Shown: positions 1 through 10,263, counted from the stretch's first letter. The stretch is DNA of 64,000 nucleotides from Petrolisthes cinctipes (GCA_033782935.1 JAWQEG010000003.1:2368501-2432500), one strand, 5' to 3'. The notes: generated from the letters alone by a model not told the origin. Translations and numbers: made by a program.

Positions 1-701
1 ATTTTGGGGTCCCAGAAGCGATCTGTACATGCCTACTCCGTGTTAGAGTATTTTCAATATACAGGCCCAAAACATACTGAAAATCGATCTTTTACGTGCC
101 CAAAAGTCGATATGTGGATGCATCTTCTGTACCCGTTTATATCTCAAATTCAGGCTGAAAACACCCGAAAATTCGATATTTTGGGGTCTTAGAAGCGATC
201 TGTACTTGCCTACTCTGTATTAGAGTATTTTCAAAATACAGGCCCAAAACAAACTGAAAATCGATATTTTAGGTGACCAAAGTCAATATGTGTATGCATC
301 TTCTGCACCCGTTTATATCCCAAATTCAACCTCAAAACACCCGAAAATTCGCTTTTTTTAGGTCCCATAAGCGATCTGTACATGTCTAGTCAGTGCTAGA
401 ATGTTTTTGAAATATAGGCTCAAAACATGCTAAAAATCGATATTTTAAGTGTCCAAAGTCTATATGTGCATGCATCTTCTGTACCCGTTTATATCTCAAA
501 TTCAGGCTCAAAACACCCGAAAATTCGATATTTTATGGGTCCCAGAAGGGATCTGCACATGACTACTCCTAGTTAGAGTATTTTCAAAATATAGGCCCAA
601 AACATGCTGAAAATCGATATTTTAGGTGCCCAAAGTCAATATGTGCATGCATCTTCTGTACACGTTTATATCTCAAATTCAGGCTCAAAACACCCGAAAA
701 T

Positions 702-789
702 TCGATATTTTGGGGTCCCAGAAGCGATCTGTACATGCCTACTCAGTGCTAGAATATTTTCAAAATATAGGCCCAAAACATGCTAAAAA
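702..789. repeat. Half-unit A of the satellite monomer (88 bp, exemplar)
   Basis: This half starts with TCGATATTTT and runs 88 bp to the next such motif at 790. It carries the GGGGTCCCAGAAG block, the TGTACA palindrome, and a perfect 7-bp inverted repeat, ATATTTT and AAAATAT around one C, at 754-768. By hand alignment it matches half-unit B (exemplar 33084-33172) at about 61 of 88 positions with one single-base gap. The matches are spread along the whole length, including GCCC/TCCC, AAG, CGAT.TG, CATGC, GG.C and AAAACA. This shows that the 177-bp monomer descends from a duplicated ~88-bp unit. Confidence 0.88.
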
Positions 790-858
790 TCGATATTTTA
801 GGTGCCCAAAGTCGATATCTCAAATTCAGGCCCAAAACACCCGAAAATTCGATATTTT
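712..858. repeat. Short 147-bp satellite monomer (29-bp deletion type)
   Basis: Compared with full-length monomers, the stretch from GTGCATGCATC through CCCGTTTATAT is missing, so GTCGATAT joins directly to CTCAAATTC at about 811-825. The deleted 29 bp lie between two ATAT tetranucleotides, one of which is kept, which is a microhomology breakpoint. The same junction recurs roughly every 0.3-0.7 kb over much of the window, for example at 1489, 2346, 8837, 10669, 13170, 15335, 25863 and 29275. It is therefore an established subfamily that spread by amplification, not many separate deletions. Confidence 0.93.
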
Positions 859-3800
859 GGGGTCCCAGAAGCGATCTGTACATGCCTACTTCGTGTTAGA
901 GTATTTTCAATATACAGGCCCAAAACATTATGAAAATCGATCCTTTAAGTGCCCAAAAGTCGATATGTGGATGCATCTTCTGTACCCGTTTATATCTCAA
1001 ATTCAGGCTCCAAACACCCGAAAATTCGATATTTTGGGGTCCCAGAAGCGATCTGTACTTGCCTACTCCGTGTTAGAGTATTTTCAATATACAGGCCCAA
1101 AACATTCTGAAAATCTATATTTTAGGTGCCCAAAGTCAATATGTGCATGCATCTTCTGTATCCGTTTATATCTCAAATTCAGGCTCAAAACACCCGAAAA
1201 TTCGGTATTTTTGGGTCTTAGAAGCGATCTGTACATCCCTACTCCTAGTTAGAATGTTTTCAAGATACAGACCCAAAACATGCTCAAAATCGATATTTTA
1301 GGTGCCCAAAAGCCGATATGTACATGCATCTTCTGAACACGTTTATATTTCAAATTCAGGCTCAAAATACCCGAAAATTCGATATTTTTGGGTCCCAGAA
1401 GCGATCTGTACATGCCTACTCAGTGCTAGAATAATTTTCAAAATATAGGCCCAAAACATGCTAAAAATCGATATTTTAGGTGCCCAAAGTCGATATCTCA
1501 AATTCAGGCCCAAAACACCCGAAAATTCGATATTTTGGGGTCCCAGAAGCGATCTGTACATGTCTAGTCAGTGCTAGAATGTTTTTAAAATATAGGCTCA
1601 AAACATGCTAAAAATCGATATTTTAAGTGTCCAAAGTCGATATGTGCATGCATCTTCTGTACCCGTTTATATCTCAAATTCAGGCTCAAAAACACCCGAA
1701 AATTCGGTATTTTTGGGTCCCAGAAGCGATCTGTTCATCCCTACTCCTAGTTAGAATGTTTTCAAGTTACAGACCCAAAACATTCTCAAAATCGATATTT
1801 TAAGTGTCCAAAGTCGATATGTGCATGCATCTTCTGTACCCGTTTATATCTCAAATTCAGGCTCAAAACACCCGAAAATTCGATATTTTATGGGTCCCAG
1901 AAGGGATCTGCACATGACTACTCCTAGTTAGAGTATTTTCAAAATACAGGCCCCAAAACATGCTGAAAATCGATATATTAGGTGCCCAAAGTCAATATGT
2001 GCATGCATCTTCTGTACCCGTTTATATCTCAAATTCAGGCTCAAAAACACCCGAAAATTCGGTATTTTTGGGTCCTAGAAGCGATCTGTTCATCCCTACT
2101 CCTAGTTAGAATGTTTTCAAGTTACAGACCCAAAGCATTCTCAAAATCGATATTTTAGGTGCCCAAAAGTCGATATGTGCATGCATTTTTTATACCTGTT
2201 TATATCTCAAATTCAGGCTCAAAACACCCGGAAAATTCGATATTTTGGGGTCTCAGAAGCGATCTGTACATGCCTACTCAGTGCTAGAATATTTTCAAAA
2301 TATAGGCCGAAAACATGCTAAAAATCGATATTTTAGGTGCCCAAAGTCGATATCTCAAATTCAGGCCCAGAACACCTAAAAATTCGATATTTTGGGGTCC
2401 CAGAAGCGATCTGTACATGCCTACTCCGTGTTAGAGTATTTTCAATATACAGGCCCAAAACATACTGAAAATCGATCTTTTACGTGCCCAAAAGTCGATA
2501 TGTGGATGCATCTTCTGTACCCGTTTATATCTCAAATTCAGGCTGAAAACACCCGAAAATTCGATATTTTGGGGTCTTAGAAGCGATCTGTACTTGCCTA
2601 CTCTGTATTAGAGTATTTTCAAAATACAGGCCCAAAACAAACTGAAAATCGATATTTTAGGTGACCAAAGTCAATATGTGTATGCATCTTCTGCACCCGT
2701 TTATATCCCAAATTCAACCTCAAAACACCCGAAAATTCGCTTTTTTTAGGTCCCATAAGCGATCTGTACATGTCTAGTCAGTGCTAGAATGTTTTTGAAA
2801 TATAGGCTCAAAACATGCTAAAAATCGATATTTTAAGTGTCCAAAGTCGATATGTGCATGCATCTTCTGTACCCGTTTATATCTCAAATTCAGGCTCAAA
2901 ACACCCGAAAATTCGATATTTTATGGGTCCCAGAAGGGATCTGCACATGACTACTCCTAGTTAGAGTATTTTCAAAATATAGGCCCAAAACATGCTGAAA
3001 ATCGATATTTTAGGTGCCCAAAGTCAATATGTGCATGTATCTTCTGTACCCGTTTATATCTCAAATTCAGGCTCAAAACACCCGAAAATTCGATATTTTG
3101 GGGTCCCAGAAGCGATCTGTACATGCCTACTCAGTGCTAGAATATTTTCAAAATATAGGCCCAAAACATGCTAAAAATCGATATTTTAGGTGCCCAAAGT
3201 CGATATCTCAAATTCAGGCCCAAAACACCCGAAAATTCGATATTTTGGGGTCCCAGAAGCGATCTGTACATGCCTACTTCGTGTTAGAGTATTTTCAATA
3301 TACAGGCCCAAAACATTATGAAAATCGATCCTTTAAGTGCCCAAAAGTCGATATGTGGATGCATCTTCTGTACCCGTTTATATCTCAAATTCAGGCTCCA
3401 AACACCCGAAAATTCGATATTTTGGGGTCCCAGAAGCGATCTGTACTTGCCTACTCCGTGTTAGAGTATTTTCAATATACAGGCCCAAAACAAGCTGATA
3501 ATCGATATTTTAGGTGACCAAAGTCAATATGTGTATGCATCTTCTGCACCCGTTTATATCCCAAATTCAACCTCAAAACACCCGAAAATTCGATATTTTT
3601 TGGTCCCAGAAGCGATCTGTACATGCCTACTCAGTGCTAGAATTTTTTCAAAATATAGGCTCAAAACATGCTAAAAATCGATATTTTAAGTGTCCAAAGT
3701 CGATATGTGCATGCATCATCTGTACCCGTTTATATCTCAAATTCAGGATCAAAACACCCGAAAATTCGATATTTTGGGGTCGCAGAAGTGATCTGTACAT

Positions 3801-3943
3801 GCCTACTTAGTGCTAGAATATTTTCAAAATATAGGCCCAAAACATGCTAAAATCGATATTTTAGGTGCCCAAAGTCGATATCTCAAATTCAGGCCAAAAA
3901 CACCCGAAAATTCGATATTTTGGGGTCCCAGAAGCGAACTGTA

Positions 3944-3974
3944 CAGTCGTCAAAAAAAGTTTCGTGACCATCCT
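3944..3974 (+). repeat. Left terminal inverted repeat of MITE copy 1
   Basis: It pairs with 4378-4408 over 31 bp with three mismatches (T/G at position 7, G/T at 23, T/C at 27). MITE copy 3 has T at position 23 and so pairs with only two mismatches, suggesting its left end is closer to the ancestral form. Equivalent left repeats lie at 6620-6650 and 7938-7968. Confidence 0.92.
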
Positions 3975-3996
3975 TTTAACAGTGTGATGTAATGTT

Positions 3997-4026
3997 GGCA
4001 CACCTGACTGGTGAGTCAGGTGTGCC
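3997..4026. repeat. Internal hairpin of the MITE, copy 1
   Basis: GGCACACCTGACT and AGTCAGGTGTGCC are perfect 13-bp inverted repeats around the 4-nt loop GGTG. The same hairpin is at 6673-6702. In copy 3 (7991-8020) the first base is changed from G to T, leaving 12 paired bases. This is a subterminal palindrome inside the element. No function is shown. Confidence 0.92.
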
Positions 4027-4377
4027 GTGAGTGTGTTATATACCTCTGTAACCTCTGCCACCCTCTCTTATCTCAGTGTGTCATGGACAAGCAAGCAGAG
4101 ATGACGTTGTTTCACCCAGTGCTGTTTTTTCTGGGTATTTCACTGTTATTCTTGTTCTAAAATACTCAAACGTATTTCCTTATGTTTATTAATGAATAGT
4201 TAAATAGTAAGAGTTCTTGAACACTCAAAATTTAATCTAAAATCAGCTAATCTTTTGATATAAAAAAATTGTCACTGCCTTGGCCCGAGTATTATCGGCT
4301 CTGATGATACAAGGCACCAGTTGCCCAGTCGGCGGGGTACCAACCCTACCAAGATTACCGATGTTAAAATTAACGTA

Positions 4378-4408
4378 AGGGTGGTAACGAAACTTTTTTT
4401 GCCGACTG
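4378..4408 (-). repeat. Right terminal inverted repeat of MITE copy 1
   Basis: It ends ...TTTTTTTGCCGACTG followed by TA. Its reverse complement begins CAGTCGGCAAAAAAAGTTTC and matches the left repeat. Equivalents are 7053-7083 and 8372-8402. Confidence 0.92.
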
Positions 4409-6619
4409 TACATGCCTACTCCGTGATAGTGTATTTTCAAAATACAGGCCCAAAACATACTGAAAATCGATCTTTTAGGTGCCCAAAAGTCGATATGTGC
4501 ATGCATCTTCTGTACCCGTTTATATCTCAAATTCAGGCTCAAAACACCCGAAAATTCGATATTTTATGGGTCCCAGAAGGGATCTGCACATGACTACTCC
4601 TAGTTAGAGTATTTTCAAAATACAGGCCCCAAAACATGCTGAAAATCGATATATTAGGTGCCCAAAGTCAATATGTGCATGCATCTTCTGTACCCGTTTA
4701 TATCTCAAATTCAGGCTCAAAAACACCCGAAAATTCGGTATTTTTGGGTCCTAGAAGCGATCTGTTCATCCCTACTCCTAGTTAGAATGTTTTCAAGTTA
4801 CAGACCCAAAACATTCTCAAAATCGATATTTTAGGTGCCCAAAAGTCGATATGTGCATGCATTTTTTATACCTGTTTATATCTCAAATTCAGGCTCAAAA
4901 CACCCGGAAAATTCGATATTTTGGGGTCTCAGAAGCGATCTGTACATGCCTACTCAGTGCTAGAATATTTTCAAAATATAGGCCGAAAACATGCTAAAAA
5001 TCGATATTTTAGGTGCCCAAAGTCGATATCTCAAATTCAGGCCCAGAACACCTAAAAATTCGATATTTTGGGGTCCCAGAAGCGATCTGTACATGCCTAC
5101 TCCGTGTTAGAGTATTTTCAATATACAGGCCCAAAACATACTGAAAATCGATCTTTTACGTGCCCAAAAGTCGATATGTGGATGCATCTTCTGTACCCGT
5201 TTATATCTCAAATTCAGGCTGAAAACACCCGAAAATTCGATATTTTGGGGTCTTAGAAGCGATCTGTACTTGCCTACTCTGTATTAGAGTATTTTCAAAA
5301 TACAGGCCCAAAACAAACTGAAAATCGATATTTTAGGTGACCAAAGTCAATATGTGTATGCATCTTCTGCACCCGTTTATATCCCAAATTCAACCTCAAA
5401 ACACCCGAAAATTCGCTTTTTTTAGGTCCCATAAGCGATCTGTACATGTCTAGTCAGTGCTAGAATGTTTTTGAAATATAGGCTCAAAACATGCTAAAAA
5501 TCGATATTTTAAGTGTCCAAAGTCGATATGTGCATGCATCTTCTGTACCCGTTTATATCTCAAATTCAGGCTCAAAACACCCGAAAATTCGATATTTTAT
5601 GGGTCCCAGAAGGGATCTGCACATGACTACTCCTAGTTAGAGTATTTTCAAAATATAGGCCCAAAACATGCTGAAAATCGATATTTTAGGTGCCCAAAGT
5701 CAATATGTGCATGCATCTTCTGTACCCGTTTATATCTCAAATTCAGGCTCAAAACACCCGAAAATTCGATATTTTGGGGTCCCAGAAGCGATCTGTACAT
5801 GCCTACTCAGTGCTAGAATATTTTCAAAATATAGGCCCAAAACATGCTAAAAATCGATATTTTAGGTGCCCAAAGTCGATATCTCAAATTCAGGCCCAAA
5901 ACACCCGAAAATTCGATATTTTGGGGTCCCAGAAGCGATCTGTACATGCCTACTTCGTGTTAGAGTATTTTCAATATACAGGCCCAAAACATTATGAAAA
6001 TCGATCCTTTAAGTGCCCAAAAGTCGATATGTGGATGCATCTTCTGTACCCGTTTATATCTCAAATTCAGGCTCCAAACACCCGAAAATTCGATATTTTG
6101 GGGTCCCAGAAGCGATCTGTACTTGCCTACTCCGTGTTAGAGTATTTTCAATATACAGGCCCAAAACAAGCTGATAATCGATATTTTAGGTGACCAAAGT
6201 CAATATGTGTATGCATCTTCTGCACCCGTTTATATCCCAAATTCAACCTCAAAACACCCGAAAATTCGATATTTTTGGGTCCCAGAAGCGATCTGTACAT
6301 GCCTACTCAGTGCTAGAATTTTTTCAAAATATAGGCTCAAAACATGCTAAAAATCGATATTTTAAGTGTCCAAAGTCGATATGTGCATGCATCATCTGTA
6401 CCCGTTTATATCTCAAATTCAGGATCAAAACACCCGAAAATTCGATATTTTGGGGTCCCAGAAGTGATCTGTACATGCCTACTTAGTGCTAGAATATTTT
6501 CAAAATATAGGCCCAAAACATGCTAAAATCGATATTTTAGGTGCCCAAAGTCGATATCTCAAATTCAGGCCAAAAACACCCGAAAATTCGATATTTTGGG
6601 GTCCCAGAAGCGAACTGTA
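4409..6619. repeat. Satellite array, segment 2
   Basis: Pure satellite between MITE copies 1 and 2, made of 176/177-bp and 147-bp monomers in the same orientation as segment 1. The first partial monomer carries the private change GTGATAGTGTATTTTC (other monomers read GTGTTAGAGTATTTTC), which also follows MITE copy 2. Bases 4486-6619 belong to the second copy of the 2676-bp duplication. No gene seen. Confidence 0.97.
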
Positions 6620-7083
6620 CAGTCGTCAAAAAAAGTTTCGTGACCATCCTTTTAACAGTGTGATGTAATGTTGGCACACCTGACTGGTGAGTCAGGTGTG
6701 CCGTAAGTGTGTTATATACCTCTGTAACCTCTGCCACCCTCTCTTATCTCAGTGTGTCATGGACAAGCAAGCAGAGATGACGTTGTTTCACCCGTGCTGT
6801 TTTTTCTGGGTATTTCACTGTTATTCTTGTTCTAAAATACTCAAACGTATTTCCTTATGTTTATTAATGAATAGTTAAATAGTAAGAGTTCTTGAACACT
6901 CAAAATTTAATCTAAAATCAGCTAATCTTTTGATATAAAAAAATTGTCACTGCCTTGGCCCGAGTATTATCGGCTCGGATGATACAAGGCACCAGTTGCC
7001 CAGTCGGCGGGGTACCAACCCTACCAAGATTACCGATGTTAAAATTAACGTAAGGGTGGTAACGAAACTTTTTTTGCCGACTG
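6620..7083. mobile_element. Tc1/mariner-like MITE, copy 2 (464 bp)
   Basis: It differs from copy 1 at only three places: a G/A change near 6705, loss of one A in the CCCAGTG stretch near 6794, and T/G near 6977. It sits at the identical monomer position with the same TA flanks (6618-6619, 7084-7085) and the same private downstream monomer variant. It is a passenger of the 2676-bp tandem duplication, not an independent insertion. Confidence 0.92.
6673..6702. repeat. Internal hairpin of the MITE, copy 2
   Basis: Perfect 13-bp inverted repeats around GGTG, identical to copy 1. Confidence 0.9.
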
Positions 7084-7937
7084 TACATGCCTACTCCGTG
7101 ATAGTGTATTTTCAAAATACAGGCCCAAAACATACTGAAAATCGATCTTTTAGGTGCCCAAAAGTCGATATGTGCATGCATCTTCTGTACCCGTTTATAT
7201 CCCAAATTCAACCTCAAAAAACCCGAAAATTCGGTATTTTTGGGTCCTAGAAGCGATCTGTACATCCCTAGTCCTAGTTAGAATGTTTTCAAGATACAGA
7301 CCCAAAACATGCTCAAAATCGATATTTTAGGTGCCCAAAAGTCGATATGTGCATGTATCTTCTGAACACGTTTATATCTTAAATTCAGGCTCAAAACACC
7401 CAAAAATTCGATATTTTGGGGTCCCAGAAGCGATATCTACATGCCTACTTCGTGTTAGAGTATTTTTAATATACAGGCCCAAAACATTATGAAAATCGAT
7501 ATTTTAGGTGACCAAAGTCAATATGTGTATGCATCTTCTGCACCCGTTTATATCCCAAATTCAACCTCAAAACACCCGAAAATTCGATATTTTTGGGTCC
7601 CAGAAACGATCTGTACATGCCTACTCAGTGCTAGAATGTTTTCAAAATATAGGCTCAAAACATGCTAAAAATCGATATTTTAAGTGTCCAAAGTCGATAT
7701 GTGCATGCATCATCTGTACCCATTTATATCTCAAACTCAGGCTCAAAACACCCGAAAACTCGATATTTTGGGGTCCCAGAAGTGATCTGTACATGCCTAC
7801 TTAGTGCTAGAATATATTCAAAATATAGGCCCAAAACATGCTAAAATCGATATTTTAGGTGCCCAAAGTCGATATCTCAAATTCAGGCCAAAAACACCCG
7901 AAAATTCGATATTTTGGGGTCCCAGAAGCGAACTGTA
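7084..7937. repeat. Satellite array, segment 3
   Basis: About five monomers between MITE copies 2 and 3. From about 7498 the sequence repeats 6180 onward at an offset of 1318 bp, and this continues through MITE copy 3 to about 8546. Between about 7200 and 7497 the monomers are of other subfamilies (TCCTAGTTAGAATG and TTCGTGTTAGAG types). No gene seen. Confidence 0.96.
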
Positions 7938-8402
7938 CAGTCGTCAAAAAAAGTTTCGTTACCATCCTTTTAACTGTGTGATGTAATGTTTGCACACCTG
8001 ACTGGTGAGTCAGGTGTGCCGTGAGTGTGTTATATACCTCTGTAACCTCCGCCACCCTCCCTTATCTCAGTGTGTCATGGACAAGCAAGCAGAGATGACG
8101 TTGTTTCACCCAGTGCTGTTTTCTCTGGGTATTTCACTGTTATTCTTGTTCTAAAATACTCAAACGTATTTCCTTATGTTTATTAATGAATAGTTAATTA
8201 GTAAGAGTTCTTGAACACTCAAAATTTAATCTAAAATCAGCAAAACTTTTGATATAAAAAAATTGTCACTGCCTTGGCCCGAGTATTATCGGCTCGGATG
8301 ATACAAGACACCAGTTGCCCAGTCGGCGGGGTACCAACCCTACCAAGATTACCGATGTTAAAATTAACGTAAGGGTGGTAACGAAACTCTTTTTGCCGAC
8401 TG
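7938..8402. mobile_element. Tc1/mariner-like MITE, copy 3 (465 bp)
   Basis: Same element, same target position (TA at 7936-7937 and 8403-8404), about 12 substitutions relative to copy 1 counted by eye. It shares CTCGGATG with copy 2 where copy 1 has CTCTGATG. The downstream monomer again reads TAGTGTATTTTC, shared with the monomers after copies 1 and 2, so the insertion happened once before the block multiplied. The A/T run at the right end is changed to AACTCTTTTTG. Confidence 0.91.
7991..8020. repeat. Internal hairpin of the MITE, copy 3
   Basis: As in the other copies, but the outermost pair is lost (T instead of G at 7991), leaving 12 bp arms and a 4-nt loop. Confidence 0.88.
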
Positions 8403-9518
8403 TACATGCCTACTCCGTGTTAGTGTATTTTCAAAATACAGGCCCAAAACATACTGAAAATCGATCTTTTAGGTGCCCAAAAGTCGATATGTGCATGCAT
8501 CTTCTGTACCCGTTTATATCCCAAATTCAACCTCAAAACACCCGAAAATTCGATATTTTTGGGTCCCAGAAACGATCTGTACATGCCTACTCAGTGCTAG
8601 AATGTTTTCAAAATATAGGCTCAAAACATGCTAAAAAATGATATTTTTAATGTCCAAAGTCGATATGTGCATGCATCATCTGTACCCGTTTATATCTCAA
8701 ATTCAGGCACAAAACACCCGAAAATTCGATATTTTGGGGTCCCAGAAGTGATCTGTACATGCCTACTTAGTGCTAGAATATTTTAATAAATATAGGCCCA
8801 AAACATGCTAAAAATCGATATTTTAGGTGCCCAAAGTCGATATCTCAAATTCAGGCCCAAAACACCCGAAAATTCGATATTTTGGGGTCCCAGAAGCGAA
8901 CTGTACATGCCTACTCCGTGTTAGAGTATTTTCAAAATACAGGCCCAAAACATACTGAAAATCGATCTTTTAGGTGCCCAAAAGTCGATATGTGCATGCA
9001 TCTTCTGTACCCGTTTATATCCCAAATTCAACCTCAAAACACCCGAAAATTCGATATTTTTGGGTCCCAGAAGCGATCTGTACATGCCTACTCAGTGCTA
9101 GAATGTTTTCAAAATATAGGCTCAAAACATGCTAAAAATCGATATTTTTATTGTCCATAGTCGATATGTTCATGCATCATCTGTACCCGTTTATATCTCA
9201 AATTCAGGCTCAAAACACCCGAAAATTCGATATTTTGGGGTCCCAGAAGTGATCTGTACATGCCTACTTATTGCTAGAATATTTTAATAAATATAGGCCC
9301 AAAACATGCTAAAAATCGATATTTTAGGTGCCCAAAGTCGATATCTCAAATTCAGGCCCAAAACACCCGAAAATTCGATATTTTGGGGTCCCAGAAGCGA
9401 ACTGTACATGCCTACTCCGTGTTAGAATATTTTCAAAATACAGGCCCAAAACATACTGAAAATCGATCTTTTAGGTGCCCAAAAGTCGATATGTGCATGC
9501 ATCTTCTGTACCCGTTTA
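8401..9518. repeat. 501-bp trimeric higher-order repeat
   Basis: Period 501 bp, about 2.2 copies. Monomer starts at 8884, 9061, 9237 and 9385 give lengths 177, 176 and 148. The three monomers are a GCGAACTGTAC type, a GGCTCAAAACATGCTAAAAA/AAGTGTCC type, and a short deletion type with the TTTTAATAAATATAGG variant. This trimer is the module from which the 1001-bp HOR downstream is made. Confidence 0.88.
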
Positions 9519-10240
9519 TATCTCAAATTCAGGCTCCAAACACCCGAAAATTCGATATTTTAGGGTCCCAAAAGCAATCTGTACATGCCTACTCAGATGC
9601 AGGCCCAAAACATGTTGAAAATCGATATTTTAGATGCCCATAGTCAACATGTGTATGCATCTTCTGCACTCGTTTATATCTCAAATTCAACCTCAAAACA
9701 CCAGAAAATTCAATAATTTTGGGTCCCAGAAGCTATCTGTACATGTCTAGTCAGTGCTAGAATGTTTTCAAAATATAGGCTCAAACCATGCTAAAAATCG
9801 ATATATTAAGTGTCCAAAGTCGACATGTGCATGCATCTTCTGTACCCGTTTATATCTCAAATTCAGGCTCAAAACACCCGAGAATTCAATATTTTGGGGT
9901 CTTAGAAGCGATCTGTACATTACTCCTAGTTAGAGTATTTTCAAAATACAGCCCAAAACATGCTGAAAATCGATATTTTAGGTGCCCAAAAGTCGACATG
10001 TGCATGCATCTTCTGTACCCGTTTATATCTCAAATTCAGACTCAAAACACCCGAAAATTTAATATTTTAGGGTCCTAGAAGCGATCTGTACATCCCTACT
10101 CCTAGTCAGAATGTTTTCAAGATACAGACCCAAAACATGCTAAAAATCGATATTTTAGGTGCCCAAAGTCGATATCTCAAATTCAGGCCCAAAACACCCG
10201 AAAATTCGATATTTTGGGGTCCCAGAAGCGAACTGTACAT
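9299..10240. repeat. Left copy of a ~0.94-kb block flanking the hexamer array
   Basis: Matches 13457-14398 at a constant offset of 4158 bp, including the unusual shortened AAAACATTACTCCT/GCATTACTCCT monomer and the 158-bp TCAGATGCAGG monomer. Together with the hexamer array in between it forms a 4158-bp unit followed by a partial second copy. Confidence 0.8.
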
Positions 10241-10263
10241 GCCTACTCCGTGTTAGAGTATTT

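Larger units (their letters stand above)
1..3943. repeat. Satellite array, segment 1 (176/177-bp monomer)
   Basis: Head-to-tail copies of one AT-rich monomer fill this stretch. Landmarks in order within a monomer are GGGGTCCCAGAAGCGATCTG, GTACATGCCTACTC, TATTTTCAAAATA, GGCCCAAAACATGCT, TCGATATTTTAGGTGCCC, GTCGATATGTGCATGCATC, TGTACCCGTTTATATCTC, AAATTCAGGCTCAAAACACC and CGAAAATTCGATATTTT. Full-length copies measure 176 or 177 bp, depending on three or four A before GTCGATAT. 147-bp copies lacking 29 bp are interspersed (for example 712-858). Bases 1-1105 recur almost unchanged at 2389-3493 and again at 5065-6169. I see no gene, no RNA gene and no inverted monomer. The segment ends at the TA target of the MITE. 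Confidence 0.97.
3944..4408. mobile_element. Tc1/mariner-like MITE, copy 1 (465 bp)
   Basis: Unique sequence interrupts a satellite monomer exactly after CTGTA and resumes at TACATGCC. Its ends are inverted repeats of about 31 bp: left CAGTCGTCAAAAAAAGTTTC..., right end read on the other strand CAGTCGGCAAAAAAAGTTTC... The empty site is known from many intact monomers (GAACTGTACATGCC), so a TA target-site duplication (3942-3943 and 4409-4410) accounts for the insertion. Because the target TGTACA is palindromic, a 4-bp GTAC duplication is formally possible too. CAGT ends with TA duplication are typical of the Tc1/mariner superfamily. No transposase reading frame is present, so it is non-autonomous. 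The interior holds a strong 30-bp hairpin and AT-rich filler. Confidence 0.9.
1810..4485. repeat. 2676-bp tandem duplication, copy 1 (carries MITE copy 1)
   Basis: This block and 4486-7161 are direct, adjacent copies with a constant offset of 2676 bp. They contain about 2.2 kb of satellite plus the MITE. The copies differ at few positions, for example GTGCATGTATC near 3038 versus GTGCATGCATC near 5714, and GGTCGCAGAAG near 3780 versus GGTCCCAGAAG near 6456. Left of 1810/4486 the sequences diverge (GTGTCCAAAG versus GTGCCCAAAAG), which sets the unit boundary inside a monomer. Confidence 0.92.
4486..7161. repeat. 2676-bp tandem duplication, copy 2 (carries MITE copy 2)
   Basis: Direct tandem copy of 1810-4485. 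The similarity runs on to about 7200, where CCCGTTTATATCCC replaces CCCGTTTATATCTC. Its first ~0.5 kb equals 1810-2388, and 5065-6169 is the third copy of the block at 1-1105. Confidence 0.9.
7498..8546. repeat. Third copy of the MITE-containing block
   Basis: Homologous to about 6180-7227 at offset 1318-1319, with the order full monomer, short monomer, MITE-bearing monomer preserved. It is more diverged than the 2676-bp pair, so this duplication is older or the copies have been exchanged less. Confidence 0.88.

Noticed and set aside
626..1252. Open reading frames of 60-217 codons on the plus strand, spread through the whole window
   Set aside because: They are translations of the satellite with a 59-residue period, overlap in several frames, break at each 176-bp monomer and have no consistent start signal or recognisable domain. 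Annotating them as genes would be misleading.
3997..4026. Rho-independent terminator or tRNA-like fold for the MITE hairpin
   Set aside because: No U-run follows, the context is a eukaryotic transposon, and subterminal palindromes are common in MITEs.
4083..4160. 25-codon frame starting MDKQAEM with a hydrophobic tail inside the MITE
   Set aside because: Too short to support, and the one-base deletion in MITE copy 2 shifts its frame.
3944..4408. SINE or LTR fragment
   Set aside because: No poly-A tail, A/B boxes or long terminal direct repeats. The inverted ends with TA flanks define a DNA transposon.
4243..4542. Minus-strand open frames running from the MITE into the satellite (also 6918-7265 and the short frames at 3861-4061, 6537-6737, 7855-8055)
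   Set aside because: They join MITE and satellite sequence by chance, show no transposase motif (no DDE/D signature or helix-turn-helix that I can see) and vary between copies.
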